Origin: Deinococcus cellulosilyticus NBRC 106333 = KACC 11606
Lineage (GTDB): Bacteria; Deinococcota; Deinococci; Deinococcales; Deinococcaceae
Assembly (NCBI RefSeq): GCF_007990775.1
Contig: NZ_BJXB01000007.1
Coordinates: forward strand, 1 to 64,000
Direction of reading: 5' to 3'
DNA: 64,000 nucleotides
Shown: one piece after another, positions 7,725-15,423 of the stretch
Numbering within the stretch: the stretch's first letter is position 1
Layout: each line of letters starts with the position of its first letter
Translations under genes and position numbers: made by a program
Notes under the pieces: model-generated
Database searches by the model: none
Seen by the model: the letters and a program-made list of their open reading frames with translations, nothing else
Told to the model about the DNA's origin: nothing

Positions 7725-9113
7725 TCATGGCTTCAGGCCCAGCACGATGGTGAACAGGATGCCCAGTCCACAGGTCATCCCCAGGGTGAAAAAGGTGCTT
7801 TTCTTCAGGCGGAACAGAAGGACCCACGCCACCAGACTCAGGGCCAGGGTGGGCAAGCTCAGGGTGCCCCACACCGGAATCTCCAGCCTGAGCAGCCCCA
7901 TGTGCCTTTCAACCACCTTTCCAAACAGCGTGTGCAATGCGAACCAGACCGACAGGTTGAGGATCACGCCCACCACCGCAGCGGTGATGGCAGTCAGTGC
8001 CCCTGAGAGCCGCTGGTTTCCCCTGAGTTTCTCAATGTAAGGGGCACCCAGGAAGATCCAAAGAAAGCATGGCACGTAGGTCACCCAGGTCACCAGCACC
8101 GAGGAGAGCACTGCCGCGCCCATCGGGCTCAGGGGTGCAGCTTCACGGTAAGCTCCCAGAAAGCCCACGAATTGCACCACCTGGATGAGAGGACCGGGGG
8201 TGGTTTCAGCAAAACCCAGTCCGGTGAGCATTTCGCCGGGGGCCAGCCAGCCGTACACCTCAACCGCCTGCTGCGCCACATAAGACAGGACCGCATAGGC
8301 ACCCCCAAAGGTCACCACCGCCATTTTGCTGAAAAACACCATCTGGTCCACGAAGACCGATTGCCAGCTGAGGGTCAGTCCGACCACCAGCAGGGGAATG
8401 AACCAGATCAGCAGACCCAGGGTGGTCACCCGCAACGCCCGACCGGCACTGGGTTGCACGGCAGGAGCAGTCTCGCGGGTGATCACATACTGGCTTTCAT
8501 CATCGTCGGTTTTTGCACTGCCGTGACCCCCACCCCCCTTGAACAGGTCTGGTCTGGTCTGACTGCCGGAATAGCCCAGTGCTCCTGCCAGCAAGATGAT
8601 GTAAGGGAAAGGCACCTGGAAGAAGAAAATCAGCACGAAGGCAGCTGCAGCAATTCCGTACATCACATTGTTTTTTAATGCCCGTCTGGAGATGCGCGAG
8701 AGGGCTTCCAGCACAATGATCAGCACAGCGGCTTTCAGGCCGAAGAAGATCGCCCCGATGATGGTGGTGTCACTGTACAGAACGTAGATGACGCTCAGCA
8801 GCAAGATGGCCAGGAATCCGGGCAGCACAAAGAGGCTTCCGGCCACCAGCCCTCCACGGGTGCCGTGGAGCAGCCACCCGATGTACGTGGCGAGTTGCTG
8901 GGCTTCCGGTCCGGGAAGGAGCATGCAGTAATTCAGTGCATGGAGGAAACGCTCCTCGCTGATCCACTTCTTCTCTTCCACCAGGATTCTGTGCATCACC
9001 GCGATCTGTCCCGCAGGACCCCCGAAGCTCTGGGCGGCCACCCTGAGCCACACCGACACGGCTTCGCGGAAAGGCACCTGTGGATGGGCGGCATCAGGTC
9101 TGCCCCGGCTCAT
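7725..9113 (-). CDS. chrA: Chromate efflux transporter ChrA (long-chain)
   Basis: 462 residues with two homologous halves, as in long-chain CHR transporters. The first half has SFGGPAGQIAVMHR followed by WISEERFLHALNYCMLLPGPEAQQLATY. The second repeats the pattern in diverged form (TFGGAYAVLSYVAQ, WLAPGEMLTGLGFAETTPGPL). About ten transmembrane helices are apparent. The middle, between the halves, is a hydrophilic Asp/His-containing linker (KTDDDESQY). ChrA exports chromate in exchange for proton gradient energy. It is translationally coupled to chrB by an ATGA overlap, so the two form one operon. Confidence 0.95.
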   Translation of the reverse strand: MSRGRPDAAHPQVPFREAVSVWLRVAAQSFGGPAGQIAVMHRILVEEKKWISEERFLHALNYCMLLPGPEAQQLATYIGWLLHGTRGGLVAGSLFVLPGFLAILLLSVIYVLYSDTTIIGAIFFGLKAAVLIIVLEALSRISRRALKNNVMYGIAAAAFVLIFFFQVPFPYIILLAGALGYSGSQTRPDLFKGGGGHGSAKTDDDESQYVITRETAPAVQPSAGRALRVTTLGLLIWFIPLLVVGLTLSWQSVFVDQMVFFSKMAVVTFGGAYAVLSYVAQQAVEVYGWLAPGEMLTGLGFAETTPGPLIQVVQFVGFLGAYREAAPLSPMGAAVLSSVLVTWVTYVPCFLWIFLGAPYIEKLRGNQRLSGALTAITAAVVGVILNLSVWFALHTLFGKVVERHMGLLRLEIPVWGTLSLPTLALSLVAWVLLFRLKKSTFFTLGMTCGLGILFTIVLGLKP

Positions 9114-10009
9114 TGCAACACCTCCAGGCCAGCCATCTGCGCCTTGAAATGGGCCAGCAAAGCCGAGAGCACCTGTCCACCCTGCTCTGCCCGGTCATGG
9201 TCTGGAAGCCCCTGGGCAATGTAACCATTGAAAATGGCTTTCAACCCTTCGGCTTCCGGTGGGGTGACCCCTGCTTCTTCCACGTCCAGGGCGTGGATGA
9301 TTTCTGCAAGTTTCAGCATCTCTGGAGAGGTTTCCTCAAAGCTGTGGACCAGCACCTCGAAGGTGCACAGGTCGGCAACATGGGTGAAGTCTGCATCCAG
9401 CAGGTCAAAGGTGATTTCTCCCTCCCTGGATTCGTCGCTGTAATGGATCACGGCATGGGGGTCCAGAAAGGTTCGGATGAACCAAGCGGAGGCAATGCGG
9501 TCCACAAAAATACCGGGCCTCGTGCGCCAGGTCCTGCCCTGAAAATCGGCTTTTTTCTTCAGTGGCAGCTGAACCCTGGGGTTGTGCTGTTCCCGGAGTT
9601 TCTGCAGGAGCCTGGCGGTTTTCTGTCCTTCGGGGCTGTTGAAGTGATCGCGGCTTTGGAGGTCCTGGAACCGTTTAAGCAGTCTGCGGAAATCCAGATC
9701 TGCAGGTGGGTTTTTCAGTTCATCTTGCAGTTTGAGGTAATCTCCTCTCATCTCCTGGTGAAACAACTGTTTCAGGTCCTCGTCACTGAAGCCCTGCAGT
9801 CGGTCGCTGTGGACCAGCAGCGTGTCCCCCCCGTCTTCTTTGACGGTCTGCAACAGCCACTGGAAACCTTCGAGACAGTCGGGGGTGTCGGGGAGGATGT
9901 GGGTGCCCTGGATGGGGCTGATGGCCCCGAGTTTTTTGATGCGCCGCCAGAGGGTGACGCGGCTTTTGTGGTCTCTGGGCAGGGTGTACTGGAAAATCAG
10001 CCAGTTCAT
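9110..10009 (-). CDS. chrB: Chromate resistance protein ChrB
   Basis: 299 residues. The N-terminal part (MNWLIFQYTLPRDHKSRVTLWRRIKKLGA) resembles the ChrB N-terminal/PaaX-like region, and the C-terminal part (WRTRPGIFVDRIASAWFIRTFLDPHAVI, DLLDADFTHVADLCTFEVL) is the chromate-resistance exported-protein domain. ChrB acts as a chromate-sensing transcriptional regulator of the chr operon in characterised systems; that role is inferred here. First gene of chrBA. Its promoter TTGCGT-N17-TACGCT sits six bases before the ATG, so the transcript is probably leaderless. Confidence 0.9.
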   Translation of the reverse strand: MNWLIFQYTLPRDHKSRVTLWRRIKKLGAISPIQGTHILPDTPDCLEGFQWLLQTVKEDGGDTLLVHSDRLQGFSDEDLKQLFHQEMRGDYLKLQDELKNPPADLDFRRLLKRFQDLQSRDHFNSPEGQKTARLLQKLREQHNPRVQLPLKKKADFQGRTWRTRPGIFVDRIASAWFIRTFLDPHAVIHYSDESREGEITFDLLDADFTHVADLCTFEVLVHSFEETSPEMLKLAEIIHALDVEEAGVTPPEAEGLKAIFNGYIAQGLPDHDRAEQGGQVLSALLAHFKAQMAGLEVLQ

Positions 10010-10015
10010 GGATTC

Positions 10016-10044
10016 AGCGTAAAGGGTGTTTCCAGATCACGCAA
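10016..10044 (-). promoter_or_regulatory. chrB leaderless promoter
   Basis: On the minus strand TTGCGT (10044-10039), 17-bp spacer, TACGCT (10021-10016), then six bases and the ATG. Just upstream is an AT-rich imperfect repeat with GTAT/ATAC ends (10048-10064) that could bind ChrB. Confidence 0.6.
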
Positions 10045-10151
10045 CAAGTATTACAACAATATACAGGAACATGGGCTTTCTGGAGTTTCGGACCTCCCAG
10101 GGCCAGCACACCCAACTTTGGGAGCTGGTGATCGGCTGACCCTGAATCAAC

Positions 10152-10178
10152 AAAAAGTCCAGAGGATTGCCTCTGGAC
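10152..10178 (-). terminator. Intrinsic terminator of the cueP operon
   Basis: Nine-bp perfect stem GTCCAGAGG / CCTCTGGAC with an ATTG loop; on the minus strand it is followed by TTTTTGTTG. It lies 16 bp after the stop of the cueP-linked membrane gene. Confidence 0.85.
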
Positions 10179-10194
10179 GCTGGGAGTCTTTGGT

Positions 10195-10671
10195 TTATGC
10201 CATCAGCAGGTGGGGACTGAGCATGCCAAAGATCATGGCAATGTGGGCCACCACCAGGAAAATCCCGACCATCACCGCATGGTTTTTGAGTTTCACCTGC
10301 TCCTCCTGGCCTCTGAGCACCAACCCGGAGTCAATGAGGGCCATGCCAACAAGGGGCACCACGCCCAGCAGGTAGAAACCCACAGCGATCACATCAAAGG
10401 GACCACGCCACAGACCCTGGGTGGTCAGGGGAACGACAGCGGTGCTGAAGAGATACACGAAGATCCCCAGGAAGTACACCCCAACAAACATGCTGGCATA
10501 ACGGTTCCAGCGTTTGAGACCACCTGAAGTGTTGCGGGTGAAAAGCACATACAGTTCCGTGACCGCAATGAATTCTGCCAGGATCACCGGAATGGCCATG
10601 AAGAGGATCAGGTTCCACGGCTGGTTGCTGGCCAGCAGTTCCATGTAGTGGGTCATCGTCATGTTGTCCAC
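10195..10671 (-). CDS. CueP-linked integral membrane protein (DUF6803-like)
   Basis: 158 residues with four hydrophobic helices (starting LILFMAIPVILAEFIAVTEL, then SMFVGVYFLGIFVYLF, FYLLGVVPLVGMAL, and AVMVGIFLVVAHIAMIFGML). I believe it matches the DUF6803 group of small membrane proteins found next to cueP, but this is from memory and unverified. It follows cueP by four bases, so the two are one operon. A role in copper handling at the membrane is inferred from that linkage only. The N-terminal MDNMTMTHYM is Met/His-rich. Confidence 0.75.
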   Translation of the reverse strand: MDNMTMTHYMELLASNQPWNLILFMAIPVILAEFIAVTELYVLFTRNTSGGLKRWNRYASMFVGVYFLGIFVYLFSTAVVPLTTQGLWRGPFDVIAVGFYLLGVVPLVGMALIDSGLVLRGQEEQVKLKNHAVMVGIFLVVAHIAMIFGMLSPHLLMA

Positions 10672-10675
10672 AACA

Positions 10676-11191
10676 TCACCTCAATTGCATGTTGGTGACA
10701 CAGGTGTCACTTCCAGAGAAGGTTCTGAGCATTCCGGTGGCCGACTTGCCCTGGGCACTGAGGATGACGGTGAAGGTGCCGTCTCTGGGAAGCCAGACCT
10801 CCAGGAAACCATTGGCGTGGGTTCTGTAGGTGCGTTTGATGATGGTTTTGCTGTTCTGATCTTTGATGAGCACATCCACAGGCTGGTTTTGCATTTCTCC
10901 GGTGCAGCTGGACATGTAGTGCGTCTTGCAGGGGTGGGTTTGCTGGAGGTAGGGAGCGATGGCAATGACCATCTGGTTCTGTGGCAGTTTCACTTCAGCA
11001 ACCTGTCCATCCGGGAAGGTGAACTGGATTTTCTCACTGGTCACGAAGCTTCTCACGCCAGTGGTGCTGGTGCGCCAGAGGTTGGCGAGTTTGAGGGCCT
11101 GCTGGGGGGTGGTGTTCTGGAGTTGTTGCGGGGTGGGTGCAGCAAGTGCAGAGAGGGCAAGGAAGGGGATCAGGGCGAGGAGGGGTTTCAT
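10676..11191 (-). CDS. cueP: CueP-family periplasmic metal-binding protein
   Basis: 171 residues with a signal peptide (MKPLLALIPFLALSALAAP). The mature part matches the CueP family pattern: VTSEKIQFTFPDGQVAEVKL, MVIAIAPYLQQTHPCKTHYM, CTGEM, GFLEVWLPRDGTFTV and a terminal TCVTNMQL. The conserved Cys residues (HPC, SSC, DTC) are present. CueP of Salmonella binds copper in the periplasm and supplies or protects SodC; by analogy this protein buffers copper in the cell envelope. It leads a two-gene operon with the membrane protein, and its promoter shares the 38-bp box with the DUF305 gene. Confidence 0.88.
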   Translation of the reverse strand: MKPLLALIPFLALSALAAPTPQQLQNTTPQQALKLANLWRTSTTGVRSFVTSEKIQFTFPDGQVAEVKLPQNQMVIAIAPYLQQTHPCKTHYMSSCTGEMQNQPVDVLIKDQNSKTIIKRTYRTHANGFLEVWLPRDGTFTVILSAQGKSATGMLRTFSGSDTCVTNMQLR

Positions 11192-11229
11192 GGCGTTCTC
11201 CTTTTGCTTTTTCCGGAGGTCCGGTTCGG

Positions 11230-11267
11230 CTCTCAGGGTAGCGAATCCGTGTGAAGCTTGTGTAAAG
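11230..11267 (-). promoter_or_regulatory. Shared metal-response promoter box (cueP)
   Basis: On the minus strand CTTTACA, 18 bases, then GCTACCCTGAGAG: the two blocks are identical to those before the DUF305 gene and exactly 18 bp apart in both. The spacer holds TTCACA, giving a direct repeat TTTACA/TTCACA with 11-bp period, the usual spacing for OmpR-family response regulators. No such regulator is encoded in the window. Confidence 0.75.
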
Positions 11268-11327
11268 ATTCACGACATGGCAGGATGACAGCCATTCTGC
11301 ACAAACCCGGACCTCTGGTCCGAAAGG

Positions 11328-11969
11328 TCAAGACAGTGTGGGGGTCAGGGCAAGCCGCAACAGGTGTTGCTGCGGTCCCTGAAGCTGCTGGTACCTGTGC
11401 AACATCTCCAGCAGCTCATGCTGCAATCTCTTGGCGTCCTCTGGCGAAAGGGAAAGCACATGCCATTCGGTGAGGAGGGCTGGAGCCTCTTTTGCCTGCA
11501 ACTGGTCGTGCAGGGCCTGATCTTCACCGTACAGGTCAATGTGCAACTGCCTCTGGCCAGTGATGCGCAAACTGTGCTGGTGCACGTCCGGGACATGCCG
11601 GGTGGTGGCCCGCACCAGGTGGTGGTTCAGCAGGTCCTCCCAGGGCCTCCCGAAGTGGGCCAGCAGTTCCTTAAGGGAGGCCTGAGAAATGTGCCTGAAA
11701 GGAACCAGAAAGGTGCCTGCAGTGGTCTGGTAACGTGGGATGGATCTGCCGTGCAGAACAAGATTTCCATGGACTTCAATGAGGCCGGCATCACGAAATT
11801 TTCTGGTCCAGTACATCATGTGGTGCACCGAGACCTGCAACTTCCGGGCGGCCTCGCTGGTGGTGCTGGCCTCAGAGAAAAAGGGCTGCAGGTGCCGCAG
11901 GCTGCGCGGATCGGTGAGCAGCTTCACCTGCACATCACCCGTGACGGTACGTAAAATCTGAGCGTCCAT
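11328..11969 (-). CDS. Winged-helix transcriptional regulator (paralogue of the one at 49.2 kb)
   Basis: 213 residues. An N-terminal winged HTH (LLTDPRSLRHLQPFF, TTSEAARKLQVSVHHMMYWT, RDAGLIEVHG) is followed by a helical domain ending SLSPEDAKRLQHELLEMLHR, then a short tail LLRLALTPTL. This layout is shared with the protein at 49213-49884. Divergent from a metallo-hydrolase gene across a 42-bp gap that contains the inverted repeat CTTAA-N7-TTAAG (11979-11995), so it probably regulates both itself and that gene. The ligand is unknown. Confidence 0.75.
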   Translation of the reverse strand: MDAQILRTVTGDVQVKLLTDPRSLRHLQPFFSEASTTSEAARKLQVSVHHMMYWTRKFRDAGLIEVHGNLVLHGRSIPRYQTTAGTFLVPFRHISQASLKELLAHFGRPWEDLLNHHLVRATTRHVPDVHQHSLRITGQRQLHIDLYGEDQALHDQLQAKEAPALLTEWHVLSLSPEDAKRLQHELLEMLHRYQQLQGPQQHLLRLALTPTLS

Positions 11970-12011
11970 TTTACCCAGCTTAACCTTAGATTAAGTCAAC
12001 GGAGGAACCGG

Positions 12012-12725
12012 ATGAAACTCAACGACCACGTTTTTGCACTCCCCATCACATGGACGGCTGGCCCCATCACCCGAACCTTTCATCTGACGGCCCTGGTGGA
12101 TGCCACTGGCGTGACCCTGGTGGACGCAGGATTGCCAGGAATGCTGCCAGAAGTGCGCCGTTCCCTGCAGGAAGTTGGACTGCAGCTGTCAGACCTTCGA
12201 CAGGTGATCCTCACCCACAGTGACATCGACCATGCTGGTGGAGCACGGGAACTGGTGGAAGCGACAGGGGCTTCAGTGTGGGCTTCTGACCTGGAAGTCC
12301 CTTACCTTCAGGGTTCCCTGCCCGCCCTGAAACCCTTGCCCGTCCGGTTGCTGGAGCAACTGGACCCCAGAACCCGCCAGCGAATAGAAAAGGGAGCACC
12401 ACCAGTTGAGGTGAACCGCACCCTGATGGATGGTGAATGGCTGCCCATTGCCGGTGGGGTGCAGGTTCTGTTCACCCCTGGGCACACCCCAGGGCACCTG
12501 AGTTTGTGGGCCGAAGGTGTGCTGGTTGCAGGGGACGCTGTGATGGTCAAAGGTGGGCAGGTGATGCTTCCAGAAAACACCCTCGATCCCATGGTGGCCC
12601 TTGCCTCTTTGCGTTCCCTCGGCCACCTGAATGTGCGTTCCCTCCTTGCCCACCATGGCGGGCTGTTGCGAGGGGAAGACCTGCTTGGAGGGTGGAGAGA
12701 CCCTGGCCAGGAGGCACTGGCATGA
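12012..12725 (+). CDS. MBL-fold metallo-hydrolase
   Basis: 237 residues of the metallo-beta-lactamase fold: VTLVDAGLPGML, the zinc signature THSDIDHAGG (HxxxDH variant HSDIDH), FTPGHTPGHLSLW, LVAGDAV, and the last His in LLAHHGGL. Both metal sites look complete. Family members include glyoxalase II, lactonases and quorum-quenching enzymes; the substrate cannot be decided. A GGAGGAACCGG ribosome site precedes the ATG. Divergent from, and probably controlled by, the winged-helix regulator. Confidence 0.9.
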   Translation: MKLNDHVFALPITWTAGPITRTFHLTALVDATGVTLVDAGLPGMLPEVRRSLQEVGLQLSDLRQVILTHSDIDHAGGARELVEATGASVWASDLEVPYLQGSLPALKPLPVRLLEQLDPRTRQRIEKGAPPVEVNRTLMDGEWLPIAGGVQVLFTPGHTPGHLSLWAEGVLVAGDAVMVKGGQVMLPENTLDPMVALASLRSLGHLNVRSLLAHHGGLLRGEDLLGGWRDPGQEALA

Positions 12726-12804
12726 GAATACCCATCCAGAGTTGAGCCTGCAAAAAAAGAATGCAAGGAAGCAAAAACTTCCTCGCATGTCATGTGGACC
12801 AGAT

Positions 12805-13857
12805 TCAGGGTGCGCCGGGATCACCTGAGGGCAAAGGCAGATCGGTCCAGAGGGGAACGGCTTCTCCAAACACCGGCATGCCGCTCTGGTCCCAGGTGAT
12901 CTTCTGGGCACGGGCCACGCGAGATTCACCACACTGCTGGCCCGGAGCAGGGTTGGCGTGGTACACCACCCAGTCTTCGGTGCCATCTGGAGACTTGAAA
13001 AATCCGTTGTGACCAGGGCCATACACCTGCCCGGCGTCATTGCGTTCCAGGACAGGCTCGGGCAGTTTGGTCCATGAAGCAGGATTCAAAAGGTCTGCAT
13101 TTGCACTGGCCTTCAGGAGGCCCAGACTGTAATCATCGGTCCAGCATCCACTGCCTGAGAAAGCCAGAAAAATCTGGTCGTTGTGATAAAGCGCCACAGG
13201 TCCTTCGTTCACCGGGCCACCCATGCGCTCCCAGATGAAAGTCGGGGAGGAAATCTCCACCCGTTCGCTTTTCAGGGTCCAGGGGTTCGCCATTTCTGCG
13301 ATGTACAGGTGCTGGGGTTTCTCGTGGGGCATGAAGTCTTCAGGGGTTCCGCTGTACACCAGATACAGGTGGTCTCTGGTTTGCACCACAGAAGCATCAA
13401 TGGCCCAGAAGTCGTGTCTGGGATCGGCAATCTTGCCTTTGAAGGTGTAGGGTCCCATGGGGTCCTCAGTGGCACTCTCGGCAACGTACATGCGCTGATG
13501 GGCACAGCAGTCTTTCGGACCAGCGGTGTAATAGATGTACCAGCGCTTGCCTGAAGGACCCTCCAGCAGGTGGAACTCGGGAGCCCAGACGTGGCAGCAG
13601 GACGCTTCCCCTTCGGGCTGAAACACCACTTTCATCTCTGCCTGGTCCAGGGTGGCCAGGCTTCTGGATTTGCGGATCTGGATGTCTCGACCTGTGGTGT
13701 AGGTCATGTAATACCAGCCGTCATGAAAAACGATGTGTGGGTCTGCACCCGCAAACACCAGCAGCGGGTTCTGGAAGGTTTTGCCCTGGGCAGATGCGCC
13801 TCCAGAGACGACAAGCAGGATCAGGCAGAGCAGGCGAAAAAGCATGGAACGAAACAT
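12805..13857 (-). CDS. Secreted GH43-family glycoside hydrolase
   Basis: 350 residues with a signal peptide (MFRSMLFRLLCLILLVVSGGASAQ). The five-bladed propeller GH43 triad is visible: Asp in FAGADPHIVF (base), Asp in WAIDASVVQT (pKa modulator), Glu in GGPVNEGPVAL (acid). CCHVWAPEFH is the typical HAPE region. GH43 enzymes release arabinose or xylose from plant hemicellulose; subfamily cannot be fixed, though arabinofuranosidase/arabinanase activity is likely. It lies downstream of a second GH43-like gene in the same direction, separated by a strong hairpin, so expression may be independent or attenuated. Confidence 0.88.
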   Translation of the reverse strand: MFRSMLFRLLCLILLVVSGGASAQGKTFQNPLLVFAGADPHIVFHDGWYYMTYTTGRDIQIRKSRSLATLDQAEMKVVFQPEGEASCCHVWAPEFHLLEGPSGKRWYIYYTAGPKDCCAHQRMYVAESATEDPMGPYTFKGKIADPRHDFWAIDASVVQTRDHLYLVYSGTPEDFMPHEKPQHLYIAEMANPWTLKSERVEISSPTFIWERMGGPVNEGPVALYHNDQIFLAFSGSGCWTDDYSLGLLKASANADLLNPASWTKLPEPVLERNDAGQVYGPGHNGFFKSPDGTEDWVVYHANPAPGQQCGESRVARAQKITWDQSGMPVFGEAVPLWTDLPLPSGDPGAP

Positions 13858-13904
13858 CTTCAGGACTTCCTTTCTTCAAAAAACGCAGGGGCAAAACAAC
13901 ACGA

Positions 13905-13931
13905 AAAGCCAGGGAGACAGCTGTCTCCCTG
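13905..13931 (-). terminator. Hairpin between the two GH43-type genes
   Basis: CAGGGAGACAG / CTGTCTCCCTG is a 22-bp perfect palindrome (13910-13931), 14 bp after the stop of the upstream lipoprotein gene, followed on the minus strand by GCTTTTCG. The T-tract is short, so it may be an attenuator rather than a full terminator. Confidence 0.65.
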
Positions 13932-13945
13932 ACCCGAATGGGGAT

Positions 13946-15019
13946 TCACTCGAAGAATTTGAGGCTCCATCCGGTGTTGCTTTCACTGCCACGGGTGTAG
14001 GTGGTGTTGCCCCACCAGGCGAAACTGCCTGCGTACCAGTAGCGGGCGGCCCAGAAGTTGCTGGGGTTCTGGTTCATGGGCACCCCGTGGTACATCATCG
14101 GGAAGGTGGGTCCGGCGGGTGGACTGGTGTTCACATCTCCATCGAGCAGCACGAAGGAGTGGTGTCCAACCCCTTTGGCGTACAGGGTGGTGTTCCAGCC
14201 GGACATCATGGGTGCATGGGAGGAGAACAGGCATCCGTTGGATTTGAAGTAATCCCACACGTATGTGACGTTGCCGTTCAGTTTGAGCCTCAGGTCTGCC
14301 AGGCAGTAATTCACCCCCCAGCTTCCGTTCGCGGAGTACACGATGTGAAGCTGCCCAGACGGGTCCACGATGGGTTGAGGTCCTTCATTGACCCGGGTGG
14401 GGGGGTTCGGATCAACTTTCTCCCACCATTCTCTGGGCTGGGAGATGATGTGGCGGGGTCCGGTCACGGTGGTGGGACTGGACATGGTGGCGATGTAGAT
14501 GTTCTGCTCGCCGTTGGTGTCCCCGGCCCATCCCGACCAGGTGAAGTACCACTGGTTTTTGTATTTGAAGGCCACCCCATCAATCGCCCATTTGTTGTCC
14601 GGCAAAGCCATCTGCACAGCTCCCGAATACCCGCTCTGTGGGGCGTTGGATTTGATGTAATACATGCGGTGGCCTGCCCCTGCCCCACCCGCGAAGTAGA
14701 TGTAGTAGGTGCCCGTTGCAGGGTCCCGGATGATTTCGGGAGCCCAGATCTCGGGAAGGTTTGCCGGGTTTCCCCACACCTGCACCCTGGGGGCACTGCC
14801 AAGGTTCTGGATGCTGCTGGCGGCCCGCACGAAGATCAGGCGTCCATCGCTTTCCACCGAGTAATAGGTGCTGCCCACCCGGATCACGCTGGGGTCCGCA
14901 TTGTTGATGGAGGTCTGGGCCTGGGAGGTCACTCCAGGAGCAGGTTGAATTGGGGTGGTGGTGCAGGCGGCAAGGGTGCAGAGGGCAAGTGACATCAGGG
15001 GCAGTTTGAGACTTTGCAT
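13946..15019 (-). CDS. GH43-like lipoprotein
   Basis: 357 residues. The N-terminus is a lipoprotein signal (LMSLALCTLAAC, lipobox LAAC). The body is a beta-propeller of the GH43/GH62 type: NNADPSVIRVGSTYY, EIWAPEIIRDPATGTYYIYF, KWAIDGVAFKYKNQWYFTW, RVNEGPQPIVDPSGQLHIVY. The Asp/Asp/Glu positions therefore look filled, suggesting an active arabinanase or related enzyme tethered to the cell surface. Its own promoter (15115-15144) and an AAGGAG ribosome site are clear. Likely works with the secreted GH43 enzyme encoded downstream. Confidence 0.85.
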   Translation of the reverse strand: MQSLKLPLMSLALCTLAACTTTPIQPAPGVTSQAQTSINNADPSVIRVGSTYYSVESDGRLIFVRAASSIQNLGSAPRVQVWGNPANLPEIWAPEIIRDPATGTYYIYFAGGAGAGHRMYYIKSNAPQSGYSGAVQMALPDNKWAIDGVAFKYKNQWYFTWSGWAGDTNGEQNIYIATMSSPTTVTGPRHIISQPREWWEKVDPNPPTRVNEGPQPIVDPSGQLHIVYSANGSWGVNYCLADLRLKLNGNVTYVWDYFKSNGCLFSSHAPMMSGWNTTLYAKGVGHHSFVLLDGDVNTSPPAGPTFPMMYHGVPMNQNPSNFWAARYWYAGSFAWWGNTTYTRGSESNTGWSLKFFE

Positions 15020-15114
15020 GGGGGCTCCTTCAGGAAAGCAGTTGCTGGGGGGTGCAGCAGAACCTTTCCTGGCATGGGGAATGCAGATGAACTTTGACTT
15101 TTGGCTTCAGGTGA

Positions 15115-15144
15115 AGCATATCAGAAAAACTTGTTAATTGTCAA
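15115..15144 (-). promoter_or_regulatory. Sigma-A promoter of the GH43-like lipoprotein gene
   Basis: On the minus strand TTGACA (15144-15139), 18-bp spacer, TATGCT (15120-15115), about 95 bp before the start codon. The surrounding 100 bp is AT-rich. No clear operator palindrome is seen. The rest of the 15145-15380 interval holds no supportable gene. Confidence 0.7.
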
Positions 15145-15383
15145 TTTATCTTCAATAAAACCTGCTGCTTTCGCACTTCCTGGACTGTGTGGGATAAATT
15201 TCTGCAGCACAGCAAAAAACAGCGCACCAGAGCCCTGAAGGGCACTCAAGAACTGAAAATGCCGCAGCAAAGGGCAGGATTTGCAGGCCTTTCCAGCAAC
15301 TTGGAGGCCACACAAACAGCAGATTTTCAGCAGCTCCAACAACAAATTTGATTAATGTCAAGTTTTTTTGCTGGTTTAACTTC

Positions 15384-15408
15384 AAAAAAGGGCCGGGATG
15401 TCCGGCCC
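15384..15408 (-). terminator. Intrinsic terminator of the 5TM-GGDEF gene
   Basis: GGGCCGG / CCGGCCC stem with a GATGT loop; on the minus strand it is followed by TTTTTTGAAG, 16 bp past the stop. Confidence 0.85.
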
Positions 15409-15423
15409 AGAAGTGTGGATGCC

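Noticed and set aside
15121..15345. Short minus-strand frames before the GH43-like lipoprotein
   Set aside because: They overlap the promoter region and lack translation signals.
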